The notes beneath the pieces were generated by a model. That model searched no databases. It saw only the letters and a list, made by a program, of their open reading frames with translations, and was not told the DNA's origin. A stretch of DNA of 37,649 nt from Comamonas testosteroni (GTDB lineage: Bacteria; Pseudomonadota; Gammaproteobacteria; Burkholderiales; Burkholderiaceae_C), in NCBI RefSeq assembly GCF_000761245.1, contig NZ_AWOR01000063.1, forward strand, positions 1 through 37,649, written 5' to 3'. Made by a program: the position numbers and the translations under genes. Shown here piece by piece: positions 1 through 9,574 of this stretch. Numbering within the stretch: position 1 is the stretch's first letter; each line of letters opens with the position of its first letter.

Positions 1-31
1 GTCGCAGGTTCGAGTCCCGCTACGACCACCA
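1..31 (+). tRNA. 3' part of a tRNA gene (possibly elongator tRNA-Met), cut by the window start
   Basis: The first 31 bases carry a T arm (loop TTCGAGT flanked by GCAGG and CCCGC), a 7-nt acceptor strand TACGACC, the discriminator A and an encoded CCA. The anticodon is outside the window, so the isotype cannot be read. The T stem has an A-C mismatch at its middle pair, which E. coli elongator tRNA-Met also has in a very similar T arm; that makes Met a reasonable guess, not a call. A strong terminator follows directly. Confidence 0.85.
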
Positions 32-36
32 AATCC

Positions 37-76
37 AAGCCCCAGTTGCTCACGCAGCTGGGGCTTTTCGCTTTTT
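37..76 (+). terminator. Rho-independent terminator of the tRNA gene
   Basis: A 13-bp stem (37-49 with 54-66, core GCCCCAG/CTGGGGC, one G-U pair) closes a 4-nt loop and is followed by TTTTCGCTTTTT. It starts 6 nt after the tRNA CCA end. Confidence 0.9.
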
Positions 77-317
77 ACAGAGGCGACATGGCGCCGCACT
101 GCCCTTTCTGCCCCGCAGAAATCAACGCAGTCCGCGCCGCCATGCTCCAGCCGCTCAAACTCCCCTTCAAGGACTTTTTCGTGCCCGTTGCACCTCAAGG
201 ATGCTGCACGCACGCTGCGTGCCCGCGCGCTGGTCTTGCGCCCAGCGAGGGCCTGCTTTTTTCTGCAAAAGCCGGCCTGCAGGCACCCAAAGTCCGTCTT
301 CGCTCAAGGACTCTCCC

Positions 318-1574
318 GTGACCACACAAACCACAGGCGCCGTGGCAGGCATAGCCGCGCCCGCCGCTCCAACAGAAGTCAACGGATACAGCTGGAAAGC
401 ACTCATGGGCTCGGCCGTCGGCTACGCCATGGACGGTTTTGACCTGCTGATTCTGGGCTTCATGCTCTCGGCCATCTCCAAGGACCTGAACCTCACGCCC
501 GGCCAGGCTGGCTCTCTCGTGACCTGGACCTTGATCGGTGCCGTCTTCGGCGGCATCGTCTTCGGCATGCTCAGCGACAAATACGGCCGCATCCGTGTGC
601 TGACCTGGACGATCGTGCTGTTTGCCGTCTTTACCGGCCTGTGCGCATTTGCACAGGGCTATTGGGACTTGCTGATCTACCGCACCATTGCCGGCATCGG
701 CCTGGGCGGCGAGTTCGGCATCGGCATGGCACTGGCCGCCGAGGCCTGGCCCGCCCGCCATCGCGCACGCGTCTCGTCCTATGTGGCTCTGGGCTGGCAA
801 CTGGGCGTGCTGGGCGCAGCCATGCTGACCCCGCTGCTGCTGCCTTCCATCGGCTGGCGCGGCATGTTTCTGGTCGGCGTGATTCCCGCTGTCGTGGCCT
901 GGGTCATCCGCAACAAGCTGCATGAGCCCGAAGTGTTCGTGGCACGCAGCAAGAAGGAGCAGCCCTCGGCCATGCAATGCCTGAAGCTGCTGATGAAGGA
1001 CAAGGCCACGCGCAAGATCAGCCTGGGCGTGATCGTGCTGACCTCGGTGCAGAACTTCGGCTACTACGGCATCATGATCTGGATGCCCAGCTTTCTGTCC
1101 AAGCAGATGGGCTTCAGCCTGACCAAGTCCTCGGTGTGGACGGCCGTCACCATCGTCGGCATGTCGCTGGGTATCTGGGTCTTCGGCCAGCTGGCCGACC
1201 GCATCGGCCGCAAGCCCACTTTCCTGATCTTCCAGGTCGGCTCCGTGATCTCGGTGCTGGCCTATTCCCAGCTCACCGATGCCACGGCCATGCTGTGGGT
1301 GGGGGCCATCATGGGCCTGTGCGTCAACGGCATGATGGGCGGCTATGGCGCCGTCATCAGCGAAGCCTACCCCACCGAGGCCCGCGCCACGGCACAGAAC
1401 GTGCTGTTCAACATCGGCCGCGCCGTCGGCGGCCTGGGCCCGGTCGTCATCGGTGCGCTGGCCATGGCCTACTCGTTCCAGGTGGCCATTGCGCTGCTGG
1501 CCGCCATCTATGTGCTGGACATGCTGGCTACGGTCTTTCTGATTCCCGAACTCAAGGGCAAGGAGCTTCATTAA
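318..1574 (+). CDS. MFS transporter, organic/aromatic acid:proton symporter type
   Basis: A 418-residue major facilitator protein of the inner membrane. A short polar N-terminus is followed by about 12 hydrophobic segments. The first holds MDGFD, a pattern typical of aromatic-acid and related proton symporters. The loop 2-3 signature GMLSDKYGR and its repeat in the second half, GQLADRIGRKP, are both present, as is the helix 4-5 region GIGLGGEFGIG. I chose the GTG at 318 because AAGGA lies 7 nt upstream (306-310) and a longer reading (from 201) would add about 39 basic, non-hydrophobic residues. The gene stands alone with its own terminator and is convergent with the LysR gene. Its neighbours suggest import of a carboxylic acid, but the substrate cannot be read from sequence. 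Confidence 0.88.
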   Translation: MTTQTTGAVAGIAAPAAPTEVNGYSWKALMGSAVGYAMDGFDLLILGFMLSAISKDLNLTPGQAGSLVTWTLIGAVFGGIVFGMLSDKYGRIRVLTWTIVLFAVFTGLCAFAQGYWDLLIYRTIAGIGLGGEFGIGMALAAEAWPARHRARVSSYVALGWQLGVLGAAMLTPLLLPSIGWRGMFLVGVIPAVVAWVIRNKLHEPEVFVARSKKEQPSAMQCLKLLMKDKATRKISLGVIVLTSVQNFGYYGIMIWMPSFLSKQMGFSLTKSSVWTAVTIVGMSLGIWVFGQLADRIGRKPTFLIFQVGSVISVLAYSQLTDATAMLWVGAIMGLCVNGMMGGYGAVISEAYPTEARATAQNVLFNIGRAVGGLGPVVIGALAMAYSFQVAIALLAAIYVLDMLATVFLIPELKGKELH

Positions 1575-1599
1575 AGATAGCTGCCATCGCAGACCCATC

Positions 1600-1634
1600 A
1601 AGCGCCAGAACCTTAAAGCCTGGCGCTTTTTTTT
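1600..1634 (+). terminator. Rho-independent terminator after the MFS gene
   Basis: A perfect 9-bp stem (1600-1608, AAGCGCCAG, with 1620-1628) has an 11-nt loop and runs into eight T residues. It lies 25 nt after the MFS stop codon. Confidence 0.9.
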
Positions 1635-1734
1635 GCCGCTGAGGCATCCCAAGGCAACAAGCCTCCGCTTGGGCGCCCTACGTGGGGGCAGGGGCAGCGG
1701 CCACACGAAGCGGGCACGTGTGGGGACGTAGCCC

Positions 1735-2640
1735 TTATCTGCGTTGCCGGAACACTTCGCTGACCAATTCCCGTAACCACTGGTTCGCAGGCTCCTGCGC
1801 AAAGCGCCAGCTCCAGTGCAAAGAGACATCGAAAGCACTCTCTGGCAGATCGGCCTGCAGCACCACATATCCGCCCTGTGCTTCAAACGTCTCGGCAATC
1901 TCGGCGGGCATGATGACGGCCAGATCCGTCTGATGCACGATGGAAGGCACGGCCATGAAGTGGGCCGCCGACAGCCGTACCTGATCCTGCAACTCGAGCT
2001 TGCGCAGAATGCGCAGCGTCTCGGAATGCGAGCGCACGGCCACATAGTCGAGCCCGCGCAAATGTTCAGCGCTCAGCCTCCCGGTCTTCAAACCCTTGAG
2101 CACCGGATGCCCCTGACGCAGCAACAGGGCGTAGTGGTCGGACAGCAGCACCTTCTGCTGCGTGCCCGTCACACCAGGCAGAAAGCCGATGGCGATATCC
2201 AGCGAGCCGCGATCCAGCGCATCGGCAATCTCGCCCATGGGCATGGGCAGGGTTTCCAGCTGCACATGGGGCGCCCGGCCTCTCAAGGCCTGCATCAGTG
2301 GTGGCAAGAAGCGCGCCTCGCCGATGTCGCTGAGGTGCATGCGAAAGCACTGATTCGCCTGCAAGGGATCAAAACTGTGTGCCTCTGCCAAGGCCACCTC
2401 CAGCGTTGCCAGCGCAGTTCTTACCGCCTGAGCCAGCCGCTCGGCACGCGGCGTGGGGCGTACGCCCCCATGCATGCGCTCGAACAGCGGATCGCCCAGC
2501 AAATGGCGCAGCCGCGTCACCGCCTGACTGGCTGCGGGCTGGGAAAGACCCAGCTCCTGCGAAGCGCGGCTGACGCTGCCGTGGCGGAACACCGCATCGA
2601 AAACACGCAACAGATTGAGATCCAGACCTGATATATCCAT
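1735..2640 (-). CDS. LysR-family transcriptional regulator
   Basis: A 301-residue LysR-type regulator. The N-terminal winged helix-turn-helix covers about residues 6-65 (LNLLRVFDAVFRHGSVSRAS, then LGLSQPAASQAVTRLR and GDPLFER). The rest is a periplasmic-binding-protein-like effector domain. Length is normal for the family. It is divergent from the decarboxylase gene, with about 110 bp between them, the classic LysR arrangement, so it probably controls the operon 2752-7455 in response to a pathway acid. It is convergent with the MFS gene and may control that too. The inducer is unknown. Confidence 0.9.
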   Translation of the reverse strand: MDISGLDLNLLRVFDAVFRHGSVSRASQELGLSQPAASQAVTRLRHLLGDPLFERMHGGVRPTPRAERLAQAVRTALATLEVALAEAHSFDPLQANQCFRMHLSDIGEARFLPPLMQALRGRAPHVQLETLPMPMGEIADALDRGSLDIAIGFLPGVTGTQQKVLLSDHYALLLRQGHPVLKGLKTGRLSAEHLRGLDYVAVRSHSETLRILRKLELQDQVRLSAAHFMAVPSIVHQTDLAVIMPAEIAETFEAQGGYVVLQADLPESAFDVSLHWSWRFAQEPANQWLRELVSEVFRQRR

Positions 2641-2751
2641 TAAACGAATATCTCTTAGATGTTTTATTCAATTGCTGGAAATTATCTCCAAAGGCAGGAT
2701 TGATGCCAACAGTGCCAAGGCCCAGTGCCAGCCCGATCCAAGGAGAATTTT
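2641..2751. promoter_or_regulatory. Divergent promoter region between the LysR gene and the decarboxylase operon
   Basis: This is the AT-rich gap between the two divergent genes. It holds a short inverted repeat ATCT-CTT-AGAT at 2650-2660. LysR proteins bind short interrupted dyads in such gaps, so this is a candidate operator. The assignment is weak because the arms are only 4 bp. Confidence 0.4.
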
Positions 2752-4368
2752 TTGCCCGCCAACACCGCCCCCAATGCCCAGGCCGCCGAGGTCTTCACCG
2801 TACGCCACGCCGTCATCAACATGCTGCGCGAGCTGGGCATGACGCGCATCTTCGGCAACCCGGGCTCCACCGAGCTGCCCCTGTTTCGCGACTATCCCGA
2901 GGACTTCTCATACATCCTCGGCCTGCAGGAGACCGTGGTCGTGGGCATGGCAGACGGCTATGCCCAGGCCACGCGCAATGCCAGCTTCGTGAACCTGCAC
3001 TCGGCCGCCGGCGTGGGCCACGCCATGGCCAATATCTTCACGGCCTTCAAGAACCGCACGCCCATGGTCATCACGGCCGGCCAGCAGACGCGCTCGCTGC
3101 TGCAGTTCGACCCCTTCCTGCACTCCAACCAGGCCGCCGAGCTGCCCAAGCCCTATGTGAAGTGGAGCTGCGAGCCCGCACGCGCCGAGGACGTGCCCCA
3201 GGCCCTGGCGCGCGCCTACTACATCGCCATGCAGGAGCCGCGCGGCCCGGTCTTCGTCTCCATTCCCGCCGATGACTGGGATGTGCCCTGCGAGCCCATC
3301 ACGCTGCGCAAAGTCGGCTTCGAAACACGACCCGACCCACGCCTGCTGGACAGCATAGGCCAGGCGCTGGAGAGTGCGCGCGCACCGGCCTTCGTGGTCG
3401 GAGCGGCCGTGGACCGCAGCCAGGCCTTCGAGGCCGTCCAGGCCCTGGCCGAACGTCACCAGGCGCGCGTCTATGTGGCACCTATGAGCGGGCGCTGCGG
3501 CTTCCCCGAAGACCATGCGCTGTTCGGCGGCTTCCTGCCTGCCATGCGCGAGCGCATCGTGGACCGACTCTCTGGCCATGATGTGGTCTTCGTCATCGGC
3601 GCACCTGCCTTCACCTACCACGTCGAAGGCCACGGCCCCTTCATCGCCGAAGGCACGCAGCTGTTCCAGCTCATCGAGGACCCCGCCATCGCCGCCTGGG
3701 CGCCCGTGGGCGACGCGGCCGTGGGCAATATCCGCATGGGCGTGCAGGAGCTGCTGGCCCGCCCCCTGACACATCCGCGCCCTGCGCTCCAGCCCCGGCC
3801 CGCCATACCGGCGCCAGCGGCACCCGAGCCGGGCGAGCTGATGACCGATGCCTTCCTCATGCACACACTGGCCCAGGTGCGATCGCGCGACAGCATCATC
3901 GTCGAGGAAGCGCCTGGCTCGCGCTCCATCATCCAGGCCCATCTGCCCATCTATGCGGCCGAGACCTTCTTCACCATGTGCAGCGGCGGGCTGGGCCACA
4001 GCCTGCCTGCTTCCGTAGGCATCGCGCTGGCCAAGCCCGACAAGAAGATCATAGGCGTCATCGGCGACGGCTCGGCCATGTACGCCATCCAGGCACTGTG
4101 GAGCGCAGCCCATCTGAAGCTGCCGCTCACCTACATCATTGTCAAGAACCGCCGCTACGCCGCCCTGCAGGATTTCTCCAGGGTGTTCGGCTACCGTGAG
4201 GGCGAGAAGGTCGAGGGCACCGACCTGCCCGACATCGACTTCGTGGCCCTGGCAAAGGGCCAGGGCTGCGACGGCGTGCGCGTCACCGAAGCAGCCCAGT
4301 TGCCCCAGGTTCTGCAGGACGCCTTGCGCAGCCCGCGCGCCACGCTGGTCGAGGTCGAGGTCGCCTGA
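2752..4368 (+). CDS. mdlC: Benzoylformate decarboxylase-like ThDP-dependent 2-oxo-acid decarboxylase
   Basis: A thiamine-diphosphate enzyme of about 538 residues that closely follows Pseudomonas putida benzoylformate decarboxylase (528 residues). That family splits an aromatic 2-oxo acid to an aldehyde and CO2. Residues corresponding to its catalytic set are present: Ser39 in GNPGSTELP, Glu60 in LQE, His83 in NLHSAAG and His290 in APAFTYH. The ThDP-metal motif starts with GDGSAMY; the usual NNGTY at its end reads KNRRY, keeping one Asn but replacing Thr with Arg. The start is most likely TTG at 2752, because AAGGAG (2740-2745) lies 6 nt upstream; the ATG at 2725 would place that ribosome site inside the gene. 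It is first in an operon with a ketopantoate-reductase-like gene and two binding proteins. The exact substrate is inferred. Confidence 0.85.
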   Translation: MPANTAPNAQAAEVFTVRHAVINMLRELGMTRIFGNPGSTELPLFRDYPEDFSYILGLQETVVVGMADGYAQATRNASFVNLHSAAGVGHAMANIFTAFKNRTPMVITAGQQTRSLLQFDPFLHSNQAAELPKPYVKWSCEPARAEDVPQALARAYYIAMQEPRGPVFVSIPADDWDVPCEPITLRKVGFETRPDPRLLDSIGQALESARAPAFVVGAAVDRSQAFEAVQALAERHQARVYVAPMSGRCGFPEDHALFGGFLPAMRERIVDRLSGHDVVFVIGAPAFTYHVEGHGPFIAEGTQLFQLIEDPAIAAWAPVGDAAVGNIRMGVQELLARPLTHPRPALQPRPAIPAPAAPEPGELMTDAFLMHTLAQVRSRDSIIVEEAPGSRSIIQAHLPIYAAETFFTMCSGGLGHSLPASVGIALAKPDKKIIGVIGDGSAMYAIQALWSAAHLKLPLTYIIVKNRRYAALQDFSRVFGYREGEKVEGTDLPDIDFVALAKGQGCDGVRVTEAAQLPQVLQDALRSPRATLVEVEVA

Positions 4369-4396
4369 CCCGGCCCCGCGCCCTCGGAGACAAGAC

Positions 4397-5338
4397 ATGC
4401 ACAACACACAAGAGCCGCAAGCGGCCACCGTCGGCATCCTGGGAGCAGGAGCCATGGGCACCCTGTTCGGCACCCGGCTGGCCCGGGCCGGCATCCCCGT
4501 CACGCTGGTGGATGTCAACGCGCAGCTGCTCCAGGCCATACGCGAGCACGGCGTGCACTGCGAGACCGACCAGGGCCCGCTGCACGCCGACGTTCAGGCC
4601 CTGCAGGCCCATGAGCTGACGCAGCCGCCCGCGCGCTGGCTGATCTTCACCAAGGCCGCCCACACCCAGGCCGCGCTGCAAAGCATTGCCCACCTGATAG
4701 GGCCCGGGACCCTGCTGCTCAGCCTGCAAAACGGCATAGGACATATCGAGACCCTGCACGGATTTGCCGATGCCCAGCAGATCGCCGTGGGTGTGACGAC
4801 ATGGCCGGCCCGGTTGCTGGCTCCCGGAAAAGTGAGTTCGCTGGGCAGCGGCAAGATCCGCTTCATGCCGCGCACCGGACAGGTGGAGGCCGGCTTCCGG
4901 GACTTCTGCGACGACCTCAACCGCGCCGGACTGCATTGCGAGATCGATCCCGAGGTCGAGACCGCCATCTGGGAAAAGCTGGCCTTCAATGCTGCCTTCA
5001 ACGGTCTGTGCGGCATCACGCGCCAGACCGTGGACGGACTGGCCAGCCCCCTGGGCCGCAGCCTGATCCGCGAAGTCCTGGACGAGGTCGTTGCCGTGGC
5101 TGCGGCCAACGGCATCGCTGTGGACGCCCTCCGCGTCCAGGCCACGGTGGAGGACGCCCTGAGCCACCATGTGGGACACCAGCCATCGCTGCTGCAGGAC
5201 CTGCTGGCGGGGCGCCCCACCGAGACCGATTCCATCCACGGTGCGGTGGTTCGCGCGGGCGAGCGGCATGGCATAGCCACGCCCATGACAAGTACTCTGC
5301 ACCGGCTCATCAGCATGTCACAGCAGCGCACGCCATAG
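4397..5338 (+). CDS. Ketopantoate reductase (PanE/ApbA) family dehydrogenase
   Basis: A 313-residue NADP(H)-dependent 2-oxo/2-hydroxy acid oxidoreductase. The N-terminal Rossmann motif GILGAGAMGTLFG covers about residues 13-25. Mid-protein LLSLQNGIGH and the later EKLAFNAAFNGLCG match the catalytic and substrate-binding segments of 2-dehydropantoate 2-reductase. CGGAGA (4385-4390) precedes the ATG. It lies 28 nt after the decarboxylase stop, so the two are probably co-transcribed. PanE paralogues are common in catabolic operons, so a role in 2-hydroxy/2-oxo acid interconversion is more likely here than pantothenate synthesis. That role is inferred. Confidence 0.82.
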   Translation: MHNTQEPQAATVGILGAGAMGTLFGTRLARAGIPVTLVDVNAQLLQAIREHGVHCETDQGPLHADVQALQAHELTQPPARWLIFTKAAHTQAALQSIAHLIGPGTLLLSLQNGIGHIETLHGFADAQQIAVGVTTWPARLLAPGKVSSLGSGKIRFMPRTGQVEAGFRDFCDDLNRAGLHCEIDPEVETAIWEKLAFNAAFNGLCGITRQTVDGLASPLGRSLIREVLDEVVAVAAANGIAVDALRVQATVEDALSHHVGHQPSLLQDLLAGRPTETDSIHGAVVRAGERHGIATPMTSTLHRLISMSQQRTP

Positions 5339-5436
5339 GACCAGGACTGGGCGAAGACGCATCGAAGGCTCGGGAAGACAGCAAAACAAAAAACAGCAGG
5401 GACCGGGCCCACGGATTCAACAAAAAAGGAGACAAC

Positions 5437-6408
5437 ATGCGCAGAACCTTTCTCAAAGCCGGCGCTGCTTGCGGTGTACAGCTCATGCTGGGTACGGCCC
5501 ACGCCCAACCGGCGTCCGGCAGGCCCATGGAATGGGTGGTCGGCTTTGCCGCGGGCGGTGGCTCGGATGCTGTGGCTCGCGGCGTAGCCGAGGCCTGGGC
5601 CAAGCCCATCCATCGCAGCATCGTGGTGATCAACAAGCCGGGCGCCGGCACCAACATCGCCGCAGAATATGCGGCGCGCTCGCGCGACTATGGCAACCTG
5701 GTCTTCACCGCCGACTTCGCCACCCTGGCCGCCAACCCGCATCTGTTCCCCAAGCTGGCCTACAACGCCGAGCAGGACTTCGTTCCCATCAGCCTGCTGG
5801 CGCGCTTTCCGCTGCTGCTGGTCGTCAACAACGAATTGCCGGTGCGCAGCTTGCAGGAATTCGCGGCCTGGGCCAGGGCCAACCCCGACAAGCTCAGCTA
5901 TGGATCTCCCGGGCTGGGCACCCCGCACCACCTGGCCACCGAACTGCTGGCCCAGAAGATGGGCGTGAAGATGACCCACGCACCCTATCGCGGCGCCGGC
6001 CCTGCCATGCTGGATGTGATCGGAGGCCAGATTCCCTTCATGCTGGTGGACAGCGCCGCAGGCCTGCCCCACATCAACACGGGCAAGGTCCGCGCCATCG
6101 GCGTGGCCAGCGCGCAGCGACTCAAGACTCTGCCTCAGACGCCCACGCTCATCGAGCAGGGCGTGGCCGGCTTCGAGGCCTTCGCCTGGCAGGGACTGGT
6201 CGCCCCCAGGGGCACGGATGACGCCACCATACAGATGTGGTCCAGAACGCTGCAGGAAACCCTGAAGACGCCGGCCGTGCAGGCCCGCTTCGAATCACTG
6301 GCCCTGGAGCCCCTGCCCAGCACTCCCGAGCAGATGCGCGAGTTCTGGCTCTCCGAGAAGAAGCGCTGGGGTGAGGTCATCAAGACCGCAGGCATCAAGC
6401 TGGACTAA
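5437..6408 (+). CDS. Bug/TctC-family periplasmic solute-binding protein (first copy)
   Basis: A 323-residue member of the tripartite tricarboxylate transporter receptor (Bug) family. These proteins bind carboxylates in the periplasm. The N-terminus MRRTFLKAG resembles a Tat signal, ending near AHAQP. Family hallmarks are FAAGGGSDAVAR, the NKPGAGTNIAAEYAA strand-loop and the APYRGAGPAMLDVIGG segment. AAAGGAG lies 7-8 nt before the ATG. It follows the reductase gene after about 100 bp and is followed 30 nt later by a second Bug gene. No TctA or TctB membrane genes are nearby, which is common for Bug proteins in this order of bacteria. Confidence 0.9.
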   Translation: MRRTFLKAGAACGVQLMLGTAHAQPASGRPMEWVVGFAAGGGSDAVARGVAEAWAKPIHRSIVVINKPGAGTNIAAEYAARSRDYGNLVFTADFATLAANPHLFPKLAYNAEQDFVPISLLARFPLLLVVNNELPVRSLQEFAAWARANPDKLSYGSPGLGTPHHLATELLAQKMGVKMTHAPYRGAGPAMLDVIGGQIPFMLVDSAAGLPHINTGKVRAIGVASAQRLKTLPQTPTLIEQGVAGFEAFAWQGLVAPRGTDDATIQMWSRTLQETLKTPAVQARFESLALEPLPSTPEQMREFWLSEKKRWGEVIKTAGIKLD

Positions 6409-6438
6409 GCGATATCAATGACAAGCAGGAAAATGCAT

Positions 6439-7455
6439 ATGGAGACTCCCATCACTCAACGCCCCTCTTCACACAAGCCGCTGCGCGCCCTGATCACCAG
6501 AGGCTGGGCCAGCCTGGGCATGGCGCTTTGCCTGGCGCCAGCCGCCCAGGCGCAGACATGGCCGGATCGCCCCATCCGCCTGATCGTGAACTTCGCCCCT
6601 GGCGGCGCCGCCGATGTGATGGGGCGCGCCATCTCGCCCGCCATGAGCCAGGTGCTGGGCCAGTCCGTGGTGGTGGACAACAAGCCCGGAGCCAACGGCA
6701 ATATCGGTATCAGCGAAACCGTTCGCTCTGCCAAGGACGGCTATACGCTGCTGCTGAGCAGTGGCGGCGGCATCAGCATCAATCCGCTGATCTACAGCAA
6801 GCTGGCGTTCAACCCTGAAAAGGACTTGATCCCCGTGGCGGCCGTGGCACGCGTGCATGTGTTTCTGGAAACCAACCCCAGCCTTCCCGTGAGCAATGTG
6901 CAGGACTTCATCAAGCACCTGCAGGCCAATCCGGGCAAGCTGTCCTACGGCTCGCCTGGCCCGGGCAGCTCGCCTCATCTGGCCGGTGAGATGTTCAAGC
7001 GCGCGGCCAAGGTCGATGCCAGCCATATTCCCTACAAGGGTGCCGGCCCGGCCTTGACCGATGTGCTCAGCGGCCAGTTGCAATACTGGTTCGATCCGGG
7101 CCCGGGCCTCAAGCAGGTCGAGGCCGGCAAGCTCAAGCTGCTGGCCATAGGCAGCCCGCACCGCTCGCCCCTGTACCCCAAGGTACCCACGCTGGCCGAA
7201 AGCGGCCTGCCAGGCTTCGATGCCGACACACTGTTCGGCGTCTACGCTCCGGCCGGCACGCCCGCCTCCGTGGTGGATGCCGTGCGCGCCAGCGTGATCA
7301 AGGCACTGGAGCAAAAGAATGTGGTCGATGTGATCCAGGGCCTGGGCGCCACGCCCGAGCCGCGCATGAGCCGCCAGGACTTCGTGGACCACCATGCCAA
7401 GGAGCGCGCCCGCTTTGCACCGCTGATCAAGGAAATCGGCTTGAAAGTGGATTAA
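6439..7455 (+). CDS. Bug/TctC-family periplasmic solute-binding protein (second copy)
   Basis: About 338 residues with a Sec-type signal peptide ending near AAQAQ, then the mature start TWPDRPIRLIV that is very typical of Bug proteins. The ligand-loop signatures FAPGGAADVMGRA, DNKPGANGNIG and IPYKGAGPALTDVLSG are present. The ATG at 6439 has AGGA 8 nt upstream; the ATG at 6418 (345 residues) is an alternative with no clear ribosome site. It differs clearly from the first copy, so the two probably bind different ligands or arose by old duplication. A terminator follows. Confidence 0.88.
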   Translation: METPITQRPSSHKPLRALITRGWASLGMALCLAPAAQAQTWPDRPIRLIVNFAPGGAADVMGRAISPAMSQVLGQSVVVDNKPGANGNIGISETVRSAKDGYTLLLSSGGGISINPLIYSKLAFNPEKDLIPVAAVARVHVFLETNPSLPVSNVQDFIKHLQANPGKLSYGSPGPGSSPHLAGEMFKRAAKVDASHIPYKGAGPALTDVLSGQLQYWFDPGPGLKQVEAGKLKLLAIGSPHRSPLYPKVPTLAESGLPGFDADTLFGVYAPAGTPASVVDAVRASVIKALEQKNVVDVIQGLGATPEPRMSRQDFVDHHAKERARFAPLIKEIGLKVD

Positions 7456-7503
7456 GAAATTTCAGTTCAACGTGGGAGTCCGGTTGCCCGAAAACTCCCT
7501 TTT

Positions 7504-7538
7504 GACCGCCCGTCTGAAAGGACCGGCGGTCTTTTTTT
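7504..7538 (+). terminator. Rho-independent terminator of the decarboxylase/Bug operon
   Basis: A 7-bp GACCGCC/GGCGGTC stem (7504-7510 with 7525-7531) is followed by seven T residues. It lies about 50 nt after the second Bug gene. Confidence 0.88.
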
Positions 7539-7540
7539 GG

Positions 7541-7612
7541 CTTGCGCAAGCAAGAATGCTCAACGGGCATGCCTGCCGACAAAACACCAAGCCCGATCTG
7601 AATTTGCGCAAG
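7541..7612 (-). repeat. 72-nt dispersed repeat, copy 1, with CTTGCGCAA ends
   Basis: Read on the minus strand, this stretch aligns without gaps to 9487-9558 on the plus strand; I count 58 of 72 identical positions. Both ends carry CTTGCGCAA in opposite orientation, so the element has short terminal inverted repeats. It sits between the terminator at 7504-7538 and the end of modE. No target-site duplication is visible. Confidence 0.8.
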
Positions 7613-7619
7613 CGGTGTT

Positions 7620-9384
<1,765 letters not shown>

Positions 9385-9433
9385 CGCTAATCCACAAGCG
9401 CTAGAGCCAATTCAACGCTAACTGCTCCGCTCT

Positions 9434-9479
9434 ACCCTTGGCGCTGCTCGGCTAAGCTGGGCGCTCCAAGGGTCTTTTT
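9434..9479 (+). terminator. Terminator-like hairpin between modA and modB
   Basis: ACCCTTGG pairs with CCAAGGGT (9434-9441 with 9466-9473), extended by two G-C pairs beyond one mismatch, and is followed by CTTTTT. It stands 50 nt after modA and about 95 nt before modB, inside what is normally one operon. It may lower modBC expression relative to modA. Confidence 0.78.
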
Positions 9480-9486
9480 CTGACGA

Positions 9487-9558
9487 CTTGTGCAAATTCG
9501 GATCGGACATGGTGCTTTGCCGATAGAAATGTCCGTTGTGCATACTTGTTTGCGCAAG
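9487..9558 (+). repeat. 72-nt dispersed repeat, copy 2, between modA and modB
   Basis: Inverted partner of 7541-7612 (58 of 72 positions identical, no gaps). It lies directly after the modA terminator hairpin and ends 16 nt before the modB start codon. Both copies abut a terminator. Confidence 0.8.
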
Positions 9559-9574
9559 TCCTGCTTTTGATTCC

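Noticed and set aside
46..321. 91-codon ORF between the tRNA and the MFS gene
   Set aside because: Begins inside the tRNA terminator and ends past the MFS start; no ribosome site or family likeness. I see nothing else in 77-317.
195..2045. 616-codon minus-strand open frame across the MFS gene
   Set aside because: Antisense to the transporter and overlapping the LysR gene in another frame, with a composition unlike a folded protein.
4397..5338. Calling this gene panE for pantothenate synthesis
   Set aside because: The fold fits, but the operon is catabolic and carries no other pantothenate gene, so only the family name is used.
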